Assembly: GCA_032073245.1 (NCBI GenBank)
Contig: DAMANX010000003.1
Coordinates: 62,001-126,000, forward strand
Direction: 5' to 3'
DNA length: 64,000 nt
Source: QVMG01 sp032073245
GTDB lineage: Bacteria > Bacteroidota > Bacteroidia > Bacteroidales > Tannerellaceae
Part shown: positions 16,672-25,138 of the stretch, piece by piece
Numbering within the stretch: the first letter of the stretch is position 1
How the letters are laid out: each line of letters begins with the position of its first letter
The notes under the pieces: generated by a model
Databases searched by the model: none
What the model saw: only the letters and a program-made list of their open reading frames with translations
What the model was told of the DNA's origin: nothing
Made by a program: the position numbers and the translations under genes

Positions 16672-18030
16672 ATGATAAATAATAGCAGAGTAACATTTGG
16701 GAGCAAAATTGGTGTAATACTGGCTACTGTAGGGAGTGCCGTTGGGTTAGGTAATATCTGGCGCTTTCCTTATATGTTGGGTGAAAACGGGGGCGCTGCC
16801 TTTCTGCTTATTTATATTATATGCATTATTATACTTGGCCTCCCGGTAATGATCACTGAATTCTTTATCGGGCGTCATACACACCGCAATGCAGCCGGAG
16901 CTTTTAAAGCGTTAGCACCCGGAACCAAATGGTCTTTAGCCGGATATAACGGCGTACTTGCGGCATTTCTTATACTTGGTTTTTACAGCGTTATAGCCGG
17001 ATGGACTCTAGAATACATCTTTCAATCTGTGGCAGGTTCAGGTGTAGAAGAATTTGAAACAAGCTTTGCTGCCTTCTCTTCAGGAATCTATCGCCCTATT
17101 GGATGGGCAATAGCCTTTATCTTTCTCACTCATATCATCATCATCTCGGGTGTTAAAAAAGGAATCGAACGTGCTTCTAAAGTAATGATGCCACTCTTAT
17201 TCCTTATGCTTGTAATTTTATGTATACGCTCTGTCACCTTACCAGGGTCAGAAAAGGGCCTGGCTTTCCTTTTCAATCCCGATTTTAGTAAAATTACTTC
17301 ATCCGTTACACTCAGTGCAATGGGCCAGGCATTCTTTTCTCTTAGCATTGGTATGGGCATCTTGATCACCTACTCCTCCTATTTCGGTAAAAATACAAAT
17401 ATCCAGACAACAGCTTTGCAGGTAATTATACTAGATACACTTGTGGCTGTATTGGCCGGAATAATGATATTTCCTGCCGTATTTAGCTTTGGAATAGCCC
17501 CGACCGCAGGCCCTGAGCTTGTTTTCATCACTCTTCCCAATGTATTCCAACACATGGCATTAGGTGGGCTTTGGTCGTTTATCTTTTTTGTTTTATTGGC
17601 TGTTGCCGCTATTACCTCAACAATATCTCTTCACGAAGTTGTTACAGCCTATATCCTTGAGGAACATAAAATGTCCCGTTCAAAAGCTGCTTTACTGGTT
17701 TCTGCAGGAGTCGTTGTGTTAGCTATAATCAGTTCTCTCTCTTTTGGGGTATTAAAGGATTTCACCATCTTCGGATTAACCTTCTTCAACTTTATAGACT
17801 ATATAACTGCTAAGATCATGTTGCCATTGGGCGGAATGTTGATTTGCATTTTCGTTGGTTTAAGGATTGATAAAAAGGTATTAAAGGCAGAACTGACGAA
17901 TGAGGGCACTATTACTTTCTATTTCTTTAAAACGTATGCATTTTTTACTAAGTTCATTGCTCCTATTCTCATAGGTTTAGTTTTTCTGAATGAATTAGGG
18001 CTTATTAAATTATTGATAAGTATCTTTTAA
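16672..18030 (+). CDS. Neurotransmitter:sodium symporter (SNF) family transporter
   Basis: This 452-residue protein with about 11-12 transmembrane helices has the family signature in TM1, GSAVGLGNIWRFPYMLGENGG, where LeuT-type proteins bind Na+ and substrate. Bacterial members usually import amino acids (for example tryptophan or leucine) with sodium. The substrate is not predictable here. It starts 15 bases after the ABC ATPase gene, so tcdA, the ATPase and this gene may be one operon. It ends just before an array of palindromic repeats. Confidence 0.92.
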   Translation: MINNSRVTFGSKIGVILATVGSAVGLGNIWRFPYMLGENGGAAFLLIYIICIIILGLPVMITEFFIGRHTHRNAAGAFKALAPGTKWSLAGYNGVLAAFLILGFYSVIAGWTLEYIFQSVAGSGVEEFETSFAAFSSGIYRPIGWAIAFIFLTHIIIISGVKKGIERASKVMMPLLFLMLVILCIRSVTLPGSEKGLAFLFNPDFSKITSSVTLSAMGQAFFSLSIGMGILITYSSYFGKNTNIQTTALQVIILDTLVAVLAGIMIFPAVFSFGIAPTAGPELVFITLPNVFQHMALGGLWSFIFFVLLAVAAITSTISLHEVVTAYILEEHKMSRSKAALLVSAGVVVLAIISSLSFGVLKDFTIFGLTFFNFIDYITAKIMLPLGGMLICIFVGLRIDKKVLKAELTNEGTITFYFFKTYAFFTKFIAPILIGLVFLNELGLIKLLISIF

Positions 18031-18051
18031 TCCAAAGTGCTTGTTCGAGAT

Positions 18052-18139
18052 GTGTCCGACAGCTGTCGGACAGGTGACTGACAGTTGTCAAACAGCTGTC
18101 TGACAATCGTCGAACAGCTGACCGACAGTTGTCGGACAC
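18052..18139. repeat. Four tandem 22-bp palindromic repeats between convergent genes
   Basis: Units start at 18052, 18074, 18096 and 18118, each exactly 22 bp, with consensus close to CTGACYGACAGTTGTCGGACAG. The first contains the perfect 20-bp palindrome TGTCCGACAGCTGTCGGACA (18053-18072). The array fills the gap between the SNF gene and the stop codon of the wbqC-like gene. Each unit can form its own hairpin and units can also pair with each other. There is no spacer sequence, so it is not a CRISPR. Confidence 0.85.
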
Positions 18140-18774
18140 TAAAAAAGTGATGAGGAGGTTGAAGCCTGAAGTATAAGAAGTGATTCAGGACCCATATTGA
18201 AAAGCAGATCTACTATGCTTAAGTTAGGCAAAAAACCATTTTTTTCTTTAAACACCTGATAATAGGGAACGACCCGAAAACACGAATCTTCTCCCGGATG
18301 CTTCGGACGTATCACTTCCCGGAAGTCATTTAATACATCAGGTTCATACTGCTCTGTGTAAATGACTTTAGGATCTATATCGATAAGTTTACATATCATA
18401 CGGCGCAGTTCCTCATTAAAGTCAAAAAGAAAATCATAACGCTTCTCATAAAATGGTGCGAAGTCCTCTTCATAATATTCAAAGAAAGGGCTCATACGAT
18501 AGGCAGAGGTCAGGGCATTCCAGTGAAGATGGCGCCAATTGCCATGATCGGAGATACGAATATCCTTTGTCAGGCACTTTTCAGTTTCAGGTTTAACAAT
18601 AGGAATAGAAAGGGAAAGGGGGCCATTAGCTGCAGCGATAGTACATCGGTTGCGATATGTTTGTTTCAGATAGTTTTCAGCAGTCTCAATACATACTTCC
18701 GGATAAGCATATAATTTACTGTATTGTTGTATAGGGGCCAAATAGGCAGTAGAAATATGTACTATCGTATCCAT
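18139..18774 (-). CDS. WbqC-like family protein
   Basis: The frame extends to 18825, but the start at 18774 (MDTIVHISTAYLAPIQQYSK) matches the family's usual N-terminus and leaves 211 residues. WbqC-like features are YLAPIQQYSKL near the start, ETAENYLKQTYRNRC, LSIPI and WRHLHWNALTSAYRMSPFFEYY. The family occurs in polysaccharide gene clusters and beside lepB in Bacteroidetes; its biochemical role is unsettled. It is the last gene of the dapB-lepB-lepB-wbqC operon, and the chosen start lies only 2 bases past the upstream stop. Confidence 0.85.
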   Translation of the reverse strand: MDTIVHISTAYLAPIQQYSKLYAYPEVCIETAENYLKQTYRNRCTIAAANGPLSLSIPIVKPETEKCLTKDIRISDHGNWRHLHWNALTSAYRMSPFFEYYEEDFAPFYEKRYDFLFDFNEELRRMICKLIDIDPKVIYTEQYEPDVLNDFREVIRPKHPGEDSCFRVVPYYQVFKEKNGFLPNLSIVDLLFNMGPESLLILQASTSSSLF

Positions 18775-18776
18775 CC

Positions 18777-19625
18777 TTAAAATATCCTTTGAAACATACA
18801 TTCCCGATTGGAACCATACCAACATAGCCAGGCATTTCCCACAATATGATCTGCCGGAATGAAACCTAAATGGCGCGAGTCAATGCCTTCCTGAACGTTA
18901 TCCGAGAACATCCAATAATAATCCTGATCAAAGAAAAAGAAAGATGTTTCCTTCCCGTCCAGATATAATTTACCATCCCGGAATTTAGCTTCTCCATTCG
19001 TTTGTTGCCTGATTGCTTCCCTGCAAAGAGGAAGAGAAGTTTCATCCAATCGATAGGCAAACCCTTTTTGCGGCACGATAAATGTATAAGGTATCATCTT
19101 TTCATAGCGTTGGAAAGCTTCTTCTTTAATCTGGGTTTCTTCTTTTACCTGCCATGCTTCAAAAGAAGTGAGTTTTAAAGTATACCCTATTTCCTGGCGT
19201 GTCCAATCACGTAAAGGAATATGCAGTGTTTGAAGCGCCTCCAGGCAATCATCTTTATAACGCTCATCCACCCACCATATATGAAGAGAAAGGGGAGAAT
19301 AAGGAAGCGGTTTCCCATTGATAGTAAAACCATCGTTATCTATCCGGATCGTATCTCCCGGCATCCCAAGACAACGGCTGATAAGAAGAGGTATTCCCAG
19401 GCTATCAATACTCGTAGGGCTTTCGAAAAGAACAACACGATTACGGCCGGGATTATCTTTTAAAGGAAGTTTGTTCACCAGTATATAATCGCCTTCATAC
19501 AATGTCTCCACCATAGCATCTGTAGAAATACGATAAGAAGCCACTACCCAATGCCGTATGGCAAGGATAACAACTGCTGCCAATAGAAAAGCAACAAGCC
19601 ATTTGAGTAGAGAAAGCGATTTCAT
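18777..19625 (-). CDS. Signal peptidase I-like paralogue lacking both catalytic residues
   Basis: This 282-residue S26-fold protein has one N-terminal transmembrane helix (LLKWLVAFLLAAVVILAI). The box around the nucleophile reads YRISTDAMVETLYEGD. Aligned to IPSGSMxPTLxxGD, the catalytic serine before Met is alanine. The second box reads LLISRCLGMPGD where active enzymes have IKRxxGxPGD, so the general-base lysine is serine. Downstream boxes are kept (YYWMFSDNVQEGIDSRHLGF, matching the GDNxxxSxDSR region). The fold is therefore intact but peptidase activity is unlikely. It is adjacent to a paralogue with both residues present. It could be a substrate-binding partner or regulator of the active enzyme. 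Confidence 0.88.
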   Translation of the reverse strand: MKSLSLLKWLVAFLLAAVVILAIRHWVVASYRISTDAMVETLYEGDYILVNKLPLKDNPGRNRVVLFESPTSIDSLGIPLLISRCLGMPGDTIRIDNDGFTINGKPLPYSPLSLHIWWVDERYKDDCLEALQTLHIPLRDWTRQEIGYTLKLTSFEAWQVKEETQIKEEAFQRYEKMIPYTFIVPQKGFAYRLDETSLPLCREAIRQQTNGEAKFRDGKLYLDGKETSFFFFDQDYYWMFSDNVQEGIDSRHLGFIPADHIVGNAWLCWYGSNRECMFQRIF

Positions 19626-19630
19626 TATAA

Positions 19631-19697
19631 GTGATGAGTGATGAGAGATGAGAGATGAGTGTTTGACTATTCATCACTCATCTCTCATCGCTCACCA
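19631..19697. repeat. GTGATGAGTGATGAG inverted repeat between the two lepB paralogues
   Basis: A GATGAGT/GATGAGA-rich arm (19631-19660) faces its approximate complement (about 19670-19697), giving a long imperfect hairpin in the 78-bp gap. A related GGTGAGTGATGAG hairpin follows ahcY at 57041. It is probably a dispersed palindromic repeat that may attenuate transcription within the operon. Confidence 0.65.
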
Positions 19698-19703
19698 CTA
19701 TTA

Positions 19704-21095
19704 TTAATGTACTTTGCGGAAGAGGCGTTCCCAACGGATACCACCATCAAAGAAACTTCTGTCTTTGTCGAGGGATAACCAGATCAGGATAGGTTTACCT
19801 ACAACATGGTCTTCCGGAACAAATCCCCATGAACGGCTATCGGCACTCTTATGGCGATTATCTCCCATCATCCAGTAATAGTCGTATTTGAATGTGTATG
19901 TTGTAGCAGGTTGACTATTGATATATACGGTTCCGCCATTTATTTCCAATGAATTATTTTCGTAGTTTTTTATGCAACGTGAATAAAGAACCAGATTCAT
20001 TTCCGTTAATTCTATTGTAGCTCCTTTTTGCGGAATCCATACAGGGCCATAGTTATCACGTGTCCATCCGGTCTGATAGTTTACCGGGTAGTTATAACCC
20101 GGAGAAATAGCATCAGGTGAATCTACTATTTCCACGACATTAGGAAATTTCTCTGCCAAAGCAACCGCCTTTTGTGTCAAAGGCAGATGGTACAAAGGAT
20201 TATATTGTCCGGTAGCATTCTTTTTAAGACCCAGATAAACATGGTAATCGGATTGAGGGCCACCAGCAAAGATAAGTTCACGGTCTTCTTTGCTCACGCT
20301 CAACATTCGGAACTGTTCTTCCGTAAGAGGTGCAGTAGTTTCAACAAAATAAAGCAACTGCATTTTGGGAGGATTCTCTCCGGCAACTCCGTTAATATAA
20401 ACCTGATTATCGCGTATTTCCAAACTATCACCCGGCATTCCGATACAACGTTTCACATAATTCTCACGTTTATCTACCGGACGATATATTACGTCTCCGA
20501 ACTGTGCTTTATTAAGGTTGATAGCATCTCTTCCATACATCTGAAGCAATGTATAATAATCGGGATTTTGCACTTTGAGAGCCACGGTATCACCGGCAGG
20601 GAAATTAAACACTACAATATCATTACGTTTTATTTCACCTAAACCTTTTACCCGTTTATAGTCCCAATGTGGCCAATCGAAATAAGACTTTGTATTCAAT
20701 ATAGGGAGAGTGTTTTGTACCAAAGGAAAAGAAAGAGGAGTATTAGGAACCCGGGGGCCGTAACTCAACTTACTGACAAACAAATAATCGCCTACCAATA
20801 AAGACTTTTCCAGGGAAGAGCTTGGTATCTGATAGTTCTGGAATATAAACAAGTTTATCAGGTATACTGCGATCAAAGCAAATATAATATCGTCTACCCA
20901 TTCCAGAACATTACGTACCTTCGGATTCTTCGTTTTCTTCCATGCACCCCAGGGAATAAACTTTGTCAGGAAAATATCAATTATAAGGATCAGCCCCAAT
21001 AACAACCAGAGATTTTGCATCCAGATAGCAAACAGGATATACAATACCGCAGCTATAGTGAACTTAATCCATTGTTTTTTAGAAAACTTCTTCAT
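19704..21095 (-). CDS. lepB: Signal peptidase I
   Basis: This is a 463-residue S26 signal peptidase, long for the family but typical of Bacteroidetes. Two N-terminal transmembrane segments are followed by a third just before the active-site box. The nucleophile box is YQIPSSSLEKSLLVGDYLF, with serine in the correct place. The base box is NYVKRCIGMPGDS, with the catalytic lysine. The C-terminal box reads YYWMMGDNRHKSADSRSWG. It removes Sec signal peptides at the periplasmic face of the inner membrane. It lies between dapB and the inactive-looking paralogue. Confidence 0.95.
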   Translation of the reverse strand: MKKFSKKQWIKFTIAAVLYILFAIWMQNLWLLLGLILIIDIFLTKFIPWGAWKKTKNPKVRNVLEWVDDIIFALIAVYLINLFIFQNYQIPSSSLEKSLLVGDYLFVSKLSYGPRVPNTPLSFPLVQNTLPILNTKSYFDWPHWDYKRVKGLGEIKRNDIVVFNFPAGDTVALKVQNPDYYTLLQMYGRDAINLNKAQFGDVIYRPVDKRENYVKRCIGMPGDSLEIRDNQVYINGVAGENPPKMQLLYFVETTAPLTEEQFRMLSVSKEDRELIFAGGPQSDYHVYLGLKKNATGQYNPLYHLPLTQKAVALAEKFPNVVEIVDSPDAISPGYNYPVNYQTGWTRDNYGPVWIPQKGATIELTEMNLVLYSRCIKNYENNSLEINGGTVYINSQPATTYTFKYDYYWMMGDNRHKSADSRSWGFVPEDHVVGKPILIWLSLDKDRSFFDGGIRWERLFRKVH

Positions 21096-21116
21096 GTGTT
21101 CTTGTTCTTAACGAGA

Positions 21117-21833
21117 TTAAAAAGAGAAAATATCATTCATTGTCAGAAAACCCTTCTTTCCGAAAGTAAACTCTGCAGCTATTACAGCGCCCAGGGCTAA
21201 ACCTTCACGACTTTTCGCATCATGCTCAATACGGATAGTATCTACCTCGGATTCATAAACAATTTCATGACGTCCGGGTACTTCGCCTTCACGAATAACA
21301 TGGATAGGTAAATCTGTCGGCTTTTCTGCAGTTTCCAATACCCAACGATCTTTACGATCAACCTCTCCGATAATATCTTCTGCAAGACTGATAGCTGTAC
21401 CACTTGGGGCATCGAGCTTATGAATATGATGCGCTTCCGTCATACGAACATCGTAAGAAGGATAGTTGTTCATGATCTTTGCCAGATAACGGTTCATTGC
21501 AAAAAAGATATTTACCCCAATACTAAAATTGGAGGCATAGAAGAAAGTTTGTCCTTCGTTGGCACATTTATCTTTGATATCATCCAGACGATCCAACCAA
21601 CCTGTAGTACCGGAAACCACCGGAACACCAGCAGCGAAAGATTTCATATAATTGTCGTAAGCAGTAGCCGGAACAGTAAATTCGATGGCTACATCAGCAC
21701 TCTTAAATGCCTCGGATTCGAAATCTTCAGGGTTGTTGATGTCAATAATGGAAACAATCTCATGTCCTCTCTCACGCGCAATCCTTTCAATGGTCTTACC
21801 CATTTTACCATAACCTATTAATGCTATCTTCAT
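21117..21833 (-). CDS. dapB: 4-hydroxy-tetrahydrodipicolinate reductase
   Basis: This 238-residue protein has the N-terminal Rossmann motif ALIGYGKMGKTIE and the substrate-binding motif EAHHIHKLDAPSGTA, with the catalytic His and Lys of DapB. It reduces hydroxy-tetrahydrodipicolinate in the lysine/diaminopimelate pathway. It is somewhat shorter than E. coli DapB (273), as usual in this phylum. It is the first gene of an operon with two lepB-type genes and wbqC; its promoter lies in the divergent gap before the DUF2851 gene. Confidence 0.96.
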   Translation of the reverse strand: MKIALIGYGKMGKTIERIARERGHEIVSIIDINNPEDFESEAFKSADVAIEFTVPATAYDNYMKSFAAGVPVVSGTTGWLDRLDDIKDKCANEGQTFFYASNFSIGVNIFFAMNRYLAKIMNNYPSYDVRMTEAHHIHKLDAPSGTAISLAEDIIGEVDRKDRWVLETAEKPTDLPIHVIREGEVPGRHEIVYESEVDTIRIEHDAKSREGLALGAVIAAEFTFGKKGFLTMNDIFSF

Positions 21834-21886
21834 TTTCTTCTGCTAAAAGTATCATTTGACTAGCCAAATATCTGGCAATAAAGACG

Positions 21887-21914
21887 CAAATATACAGAAA
21901 ATGAATTATATTTG
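21887..21914. promoter_or_regulatory. Back-to-back -7 elements for dapB and the DUF2851 gene
   Basis: TATATTTG occurs on the minus strand at 21887-21894, upstream of dapB, and again on the plus strand at 21907-21914, upstream of the DUF2851 gene, 29 bases before its ATG. Both match TAnnTTTG exactly. The two promoters would overlap in their -33 regions and may compete. Confidence 0.55.
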
Positions 21915-21942
21915 TGGTAAACAAACCTAACTATGCACGATT

Positions 21943-23220
21943 ATGGAACGTTTATTACATTATGTTTGGAAATACAAACTTTATAATGCCTCCGAATTGG
22001 TAACTACTGACGGCGTTCCCATCCAAGTACTTGATCCGGGTGTACTCAATACCGATGCCGGGCCTGACTTTTTTAATGCAAAAATCAAAGTTGATAATAC
22101 CGTATGGGCAGGAAGTGTGGAGATACATGATAAAGCATCCGACTGGTTCAGGCATCATCATGACAAAGACAAAGGGTATGACTCCGTTATACTCCATGTG
22201 ACACGCAATAATGACGCAACTGTTTTTCGGACAAACGGAGAGCCTCTACCTCAACTCATATTAACAGTACCCGAAGCTGTGGAGAAAAATATCAATTGGC
22301 TGTTGCAACGGGAAGCTGATTTACCCTGCCTATCTTATATCAGCGAAATGGAATCGATCCACATCTGTGCATGGTTGAATGCATTAACAGAAGAACGGCT
22401 GCAACGCAAAACCAATGACATTATCACACTCCTGGAACAATACAATAATGATTGGAATGAAGTGTTTTATATAACACTTACCCGCAATTTCGGATTCGGA
22501 GTGAACAGTGATGCATTTGAATGGCTTGCTAAAAGTCTCCCTTTCCATTGTATCCAAAAGCAAAGAAATAGCCAATCGCAGGTAGAAGCAATGTTATTCG
22601 GACAGGCAGGAATGCTGGAATATCCCGGTAGTTGTGCCTATTACCGGTTATTACAAAGGGAATATCGTTTCCTACGCCACAAATTCGGCCTTAAACCACT
22701 TAATGGTTCTTTATTTAAAAACCTGCGTGTACGCCCGGGAAACTTTCCTTACGAACGATTAGCCCAACTATCTGCTATCTGGACCTCCTATGATACAATT
22801 TTCTCGGCTGTACTTGAAGCCGGAACGATCAGAGAGATCAAAAACCTTTTGCATTTAGCACCTTCCGAATATTGGAAAACACATTGCCATTTCCGCCATA
22901 TCTCTCCTCCCAAAGAGAAAAAGTTGGGTGAGGATTCCCTGAATATTATTCTTATTAATACCGTCATTCCAATGATGTTTGCATTTGGCCTACGAAACAA
23001 AAAAGAAGAATATTGTGAACGGGCCGTGAAACTATTGGAGATGCTTTCTCCAGAAAAGAATAGTATTGTCCATACCTTCAGCAAGGCAGGAGTACAGGTT
23101 CGCCATGCGGGAGATTCCCAAGCACTTATTCAATTGAAACGCGCCTATTGCGAACAGAAGAAGTGTTTGTATTGTCGTATCGGATTTAAATTTCTAAAAA
23201 GAGGGATAGCTTCTTATTAA
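21943..23220 (+). CDS. DUF2851 family protein
   Basis: This 425-residue soluble protein has no signal peptide. Family features include the start ERLLHYVWKYKLYNASEL, then DAGPDFFNAKIKVDNTVWAGSVEIH, then HHHDKDKGYDSVILHV. The C-terminus has four cysteines in CEQKKCLYCRIGFKFL, part of a conserved tail. DUF2851 is nearly restricted to Bacteroidetes. The N-terminal PDFxxAxI and GSVEIH pattern has been compared with restriction-endonuclease-like folds, but I cannot confirm that. Function unknown. It converges with typA and abuts its stop codon. Confidence 0.88.
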   Translation: MERLLHYVWKYKLYNASELVTTDGVPIQVLDPGVLNTDAGPDFFNAKIKVDNTVWAGSVEIHDKASDWFRHHHDKDKGYDSVILHVTRNNDATVFRTNGEPLPQLILTVPEAVEKNINWLLQREADLPCLSYISEMESIHICAWLNALTEERLQRKTNDIITLLEQYNNDWNEVFYITLTRNFGFGVNSDAFEWLAKSLPFHCIQKQRNSQSQVEAMLFGQAGMLEYPGSCAYYRLLQREYRFLRHKFGLKPLNGSLFKNLRVRPGNFPYERLAQLSAIWTSYDTIFSAVLEAGTIREIKNLLHLAPSEYWKTHCHFRHISPPKEKKLGEDSLNIILINTVIPMMFAFGLRNKKEEYCERAVKLLEMLSPEKNSIVHTFSKAGVQVRHAGDSQALIQLKRAYCEQKKCLYCRIGFKFLKRGIASY

Positions 23221-25017
23221 TTATCTCCCAGCCCGTTTGCGCTCTGTCTCATCCAGAATGATTTTCCGCATACGCATGTGATTGGGAGTAATCTCTACAT
23301 ATTCATCTATTTTGATATATTCCAAAGCATCTTCCAGACTGAAAACTACCGGAGGAGCCAAAGCAACCTTATCATCCGAACCAGAGGCACGCATATTGGT
23401 TAATTTCTTTGACTTGGTAACATTTACCACCAGATCGCCTTCCTTAGTATGTTCACCCACCACTTCACCGGCATATACATCTTCGCCAGGCGGAATAAAG
23501 AAACGTCCACGTGATTGCAGGTTATTCAATGCATAGGCAAAAGCATTTCCACTTTCCATAGCAATAATAGAGCCATTCAAACGACGTTCTATTTCCCCTT
23601 TCCAGGGTTGATATTCAAGAAAGCGGTGAGCAATGATTGCTTCTCCTGCTGAAGCTGTCAATAGAGCGTTGTTCATACCGATGATACCACGGGAAGGAAT
23701 GGTGAATTCCAAATGCATACGGTCGTTCTTGCTTTCCATCATAGTCATTTCCCCTTTTCTCTTGGTTACAATGTCGATGATACGGCTTGAAGATTCTTCA
23801 GGTAGATTGATTGTCAGTTGTTCAACCGGTTCGCATTTGACTCCGTCTATTTCTTTTATAATTACTTGAGGCTGCCCTACCTGTAATTCATAACCTTCAC
23901 GACGCATGGTTTCAATCAATACGGATAAGTGGAGAACTCCACGTCCGTAAACCAACCATGAATCGGCAGAATCAGTAGGTTCTACTCTCAATGCAAGATT
24001 CCTGTCAAGCTCTTTCTGGAGACGTTCGTAGATATGGCGTGAAGTAACGTATTTACCATCCTTACCAAAGAAAGGTGAATTATTGATTGTAAAGAGCATC
24101 GACATGGTCGGCTCATCAATATCAATGGTAGGTAACGGATCAGGATGGTTCACATCACAGACAGTTTCCCCAATCTCAAAACCTTCAATACCAATCAGTG
24201 CACAGATATCACCCGATTGTACCGAAGAAACTTTTGTTCGTCCAAGCCCTTCAAAGACATTTAATTCTTTGATCTTAGATTTCACCATTGCACCGTCACG
24301 CTTACAAAGCATAATTTCCTGCCCCTCCCTTAGTTCACCGCGATGTACACGTCCGACAGCAATACGTCCGACATATTTGGAGAAATCAAGAGAAGTGATC
24401 AGTAATTGAGAGGGCCCTTCCAGAACTTCCGGTTCCGGAATGTATTTTATAATAGCGTCTAACAAAGGAAGAATATCTTCACCCGGCTTTTGCCAGTCTT
24501 CCGACATCCAGCCTTGCTTTGCCGATCCGTATATGGTAGGGAAATCCAACTGTTCTTCTGTAGCATCGAGGCTGAACATCAGGTCGAATACCATCTCCTG
24601 TACTTCTGATGGGCGACAGTTAGGTTTATCAACTTTGTTAATTACAACAATAGGTTTCAATCCTAACTGAACAGCCTTTTGGAGCACAAAACGAGTCTGT
24701 GGCATTGGCCCTTCGAACGCATCAACCAACAATAGGCAACCGTCGGCCATATTGAGTACACGCTCCACTTCACCACCAAAGTCGGCGTGTCCCGGAGTGT
24801 CTATAATATTTATCTTATAATCTTTGTAATTAATGGATACGTTCTTTGAAAGAATTGTAATACCCCGTTCCCGTTCTAAATCATTACTGTCAAGGAATTG
24901 GTCTGGTTCAGCCTGTCCCTCACGGAAAAGCTTACCTGCTAATAACATTTTATCCACAAGCGTCGTTTTGCCGTGGTCTACGTGTGCGATTATCGCAATG
25001 TTTCTGATCTTTTGCAT
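23221..25017 (-). CDS. typA: Ribosome-associated translational GTPase TypA/BipA
   Basis: This 598-residue protein has normal BipA length. GTPase motifs: G1 AHVDHGKTT near the N-terminus, G2 RERGITI, G3 DTPGHADF and G4 NKVDKP. EF-G-like domains and the BipA-specific C-terminal region follow (SRGIIGMNNALLTASAGEA, AYALNNLQSRGRFFI). It binds the ribosome and assists 50S assembly and stress adaptation. It is monocistronic; TACCTTTG on the minus strand at 25041-25048 is a likely -7 element 24 bases before the ATG. Confidence 0.97.
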   Translation of the reverse strand: MQKIRNIAIIAHVDHGKTTLVDKMLLAGKLFREGQAEPDQFLDSNDLERERGITILSKNVSINYKDYKINIIDTPGHADFGGEVERVLNMADGCLLLVDAFEGPMPQTRFVLQKAVQLGLKPIVVINKVDKPNCRPSEVQEMVFDLMFSLDATEEQLDFPTIYGSAKQGWMSEDWQKPGEDILPLLDAIIKYIPEPEVLEGPSQLLITSLDFSKYVGRIAVGRVHRGELREGQEIMLCKRDGAMVKSKIKELNVFEGLGRTKVSSVQSGDICALIGIEGFEIGETVCDVNHPDPLPTIDIDEPTMSMLFTINNSPFFGKDGKYVTSRHIYERLQKELDRNLALRVEPTDSADSWLVYGRGVLHLSVLIETMRREGYELQVGQPQVIIKEIDGVKCEPVEQLTINLPEESSSRIIDIVTKRKGEMTMMESKNDRMHLEFTIPSRGIIGMNNALLTASAGEAIIAHRFLEYQPWKGEIERRLNGSIIAMESGNAFAYALNNLQSRGRFFIPPGEDVYAGEVVGEHTKEGDLVVNVTKSKKLTNMRASGSDDKVALAPPVVFSLEDALEYIKIDEYVEITPNHMRMRKIILDETERKRAGR

Positions 25018-25040
25018 TGAAGACTAATTTTTTGTGGGCG

Positions 25041-25048
25041 CAAAGGTA
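25041..25048 (-). promoter_or_regulatory. typA promoter -7 element
   Basis: On the minus strand the sequence is TACCTTTG, matching TAnnTTTG, 24 bases upstream of the typA ATG. The -33 region is not clear. Confidence 0.5.
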
Positions 25049-25138
25049 CGATTAATTTATGAAAACTTCGCCTTACAGCTATGCAAAAGAAAAAAGAAAA
25101 CATCACAAACCTCGCTCTCATTGAGAGGTTGGGAGCTT

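Noticed and set aside
18052..18139. CRISPR array
   Set aside because: Repeats are contiguous with no spacers, dyad symmetric throughout, and there are no cas genes.
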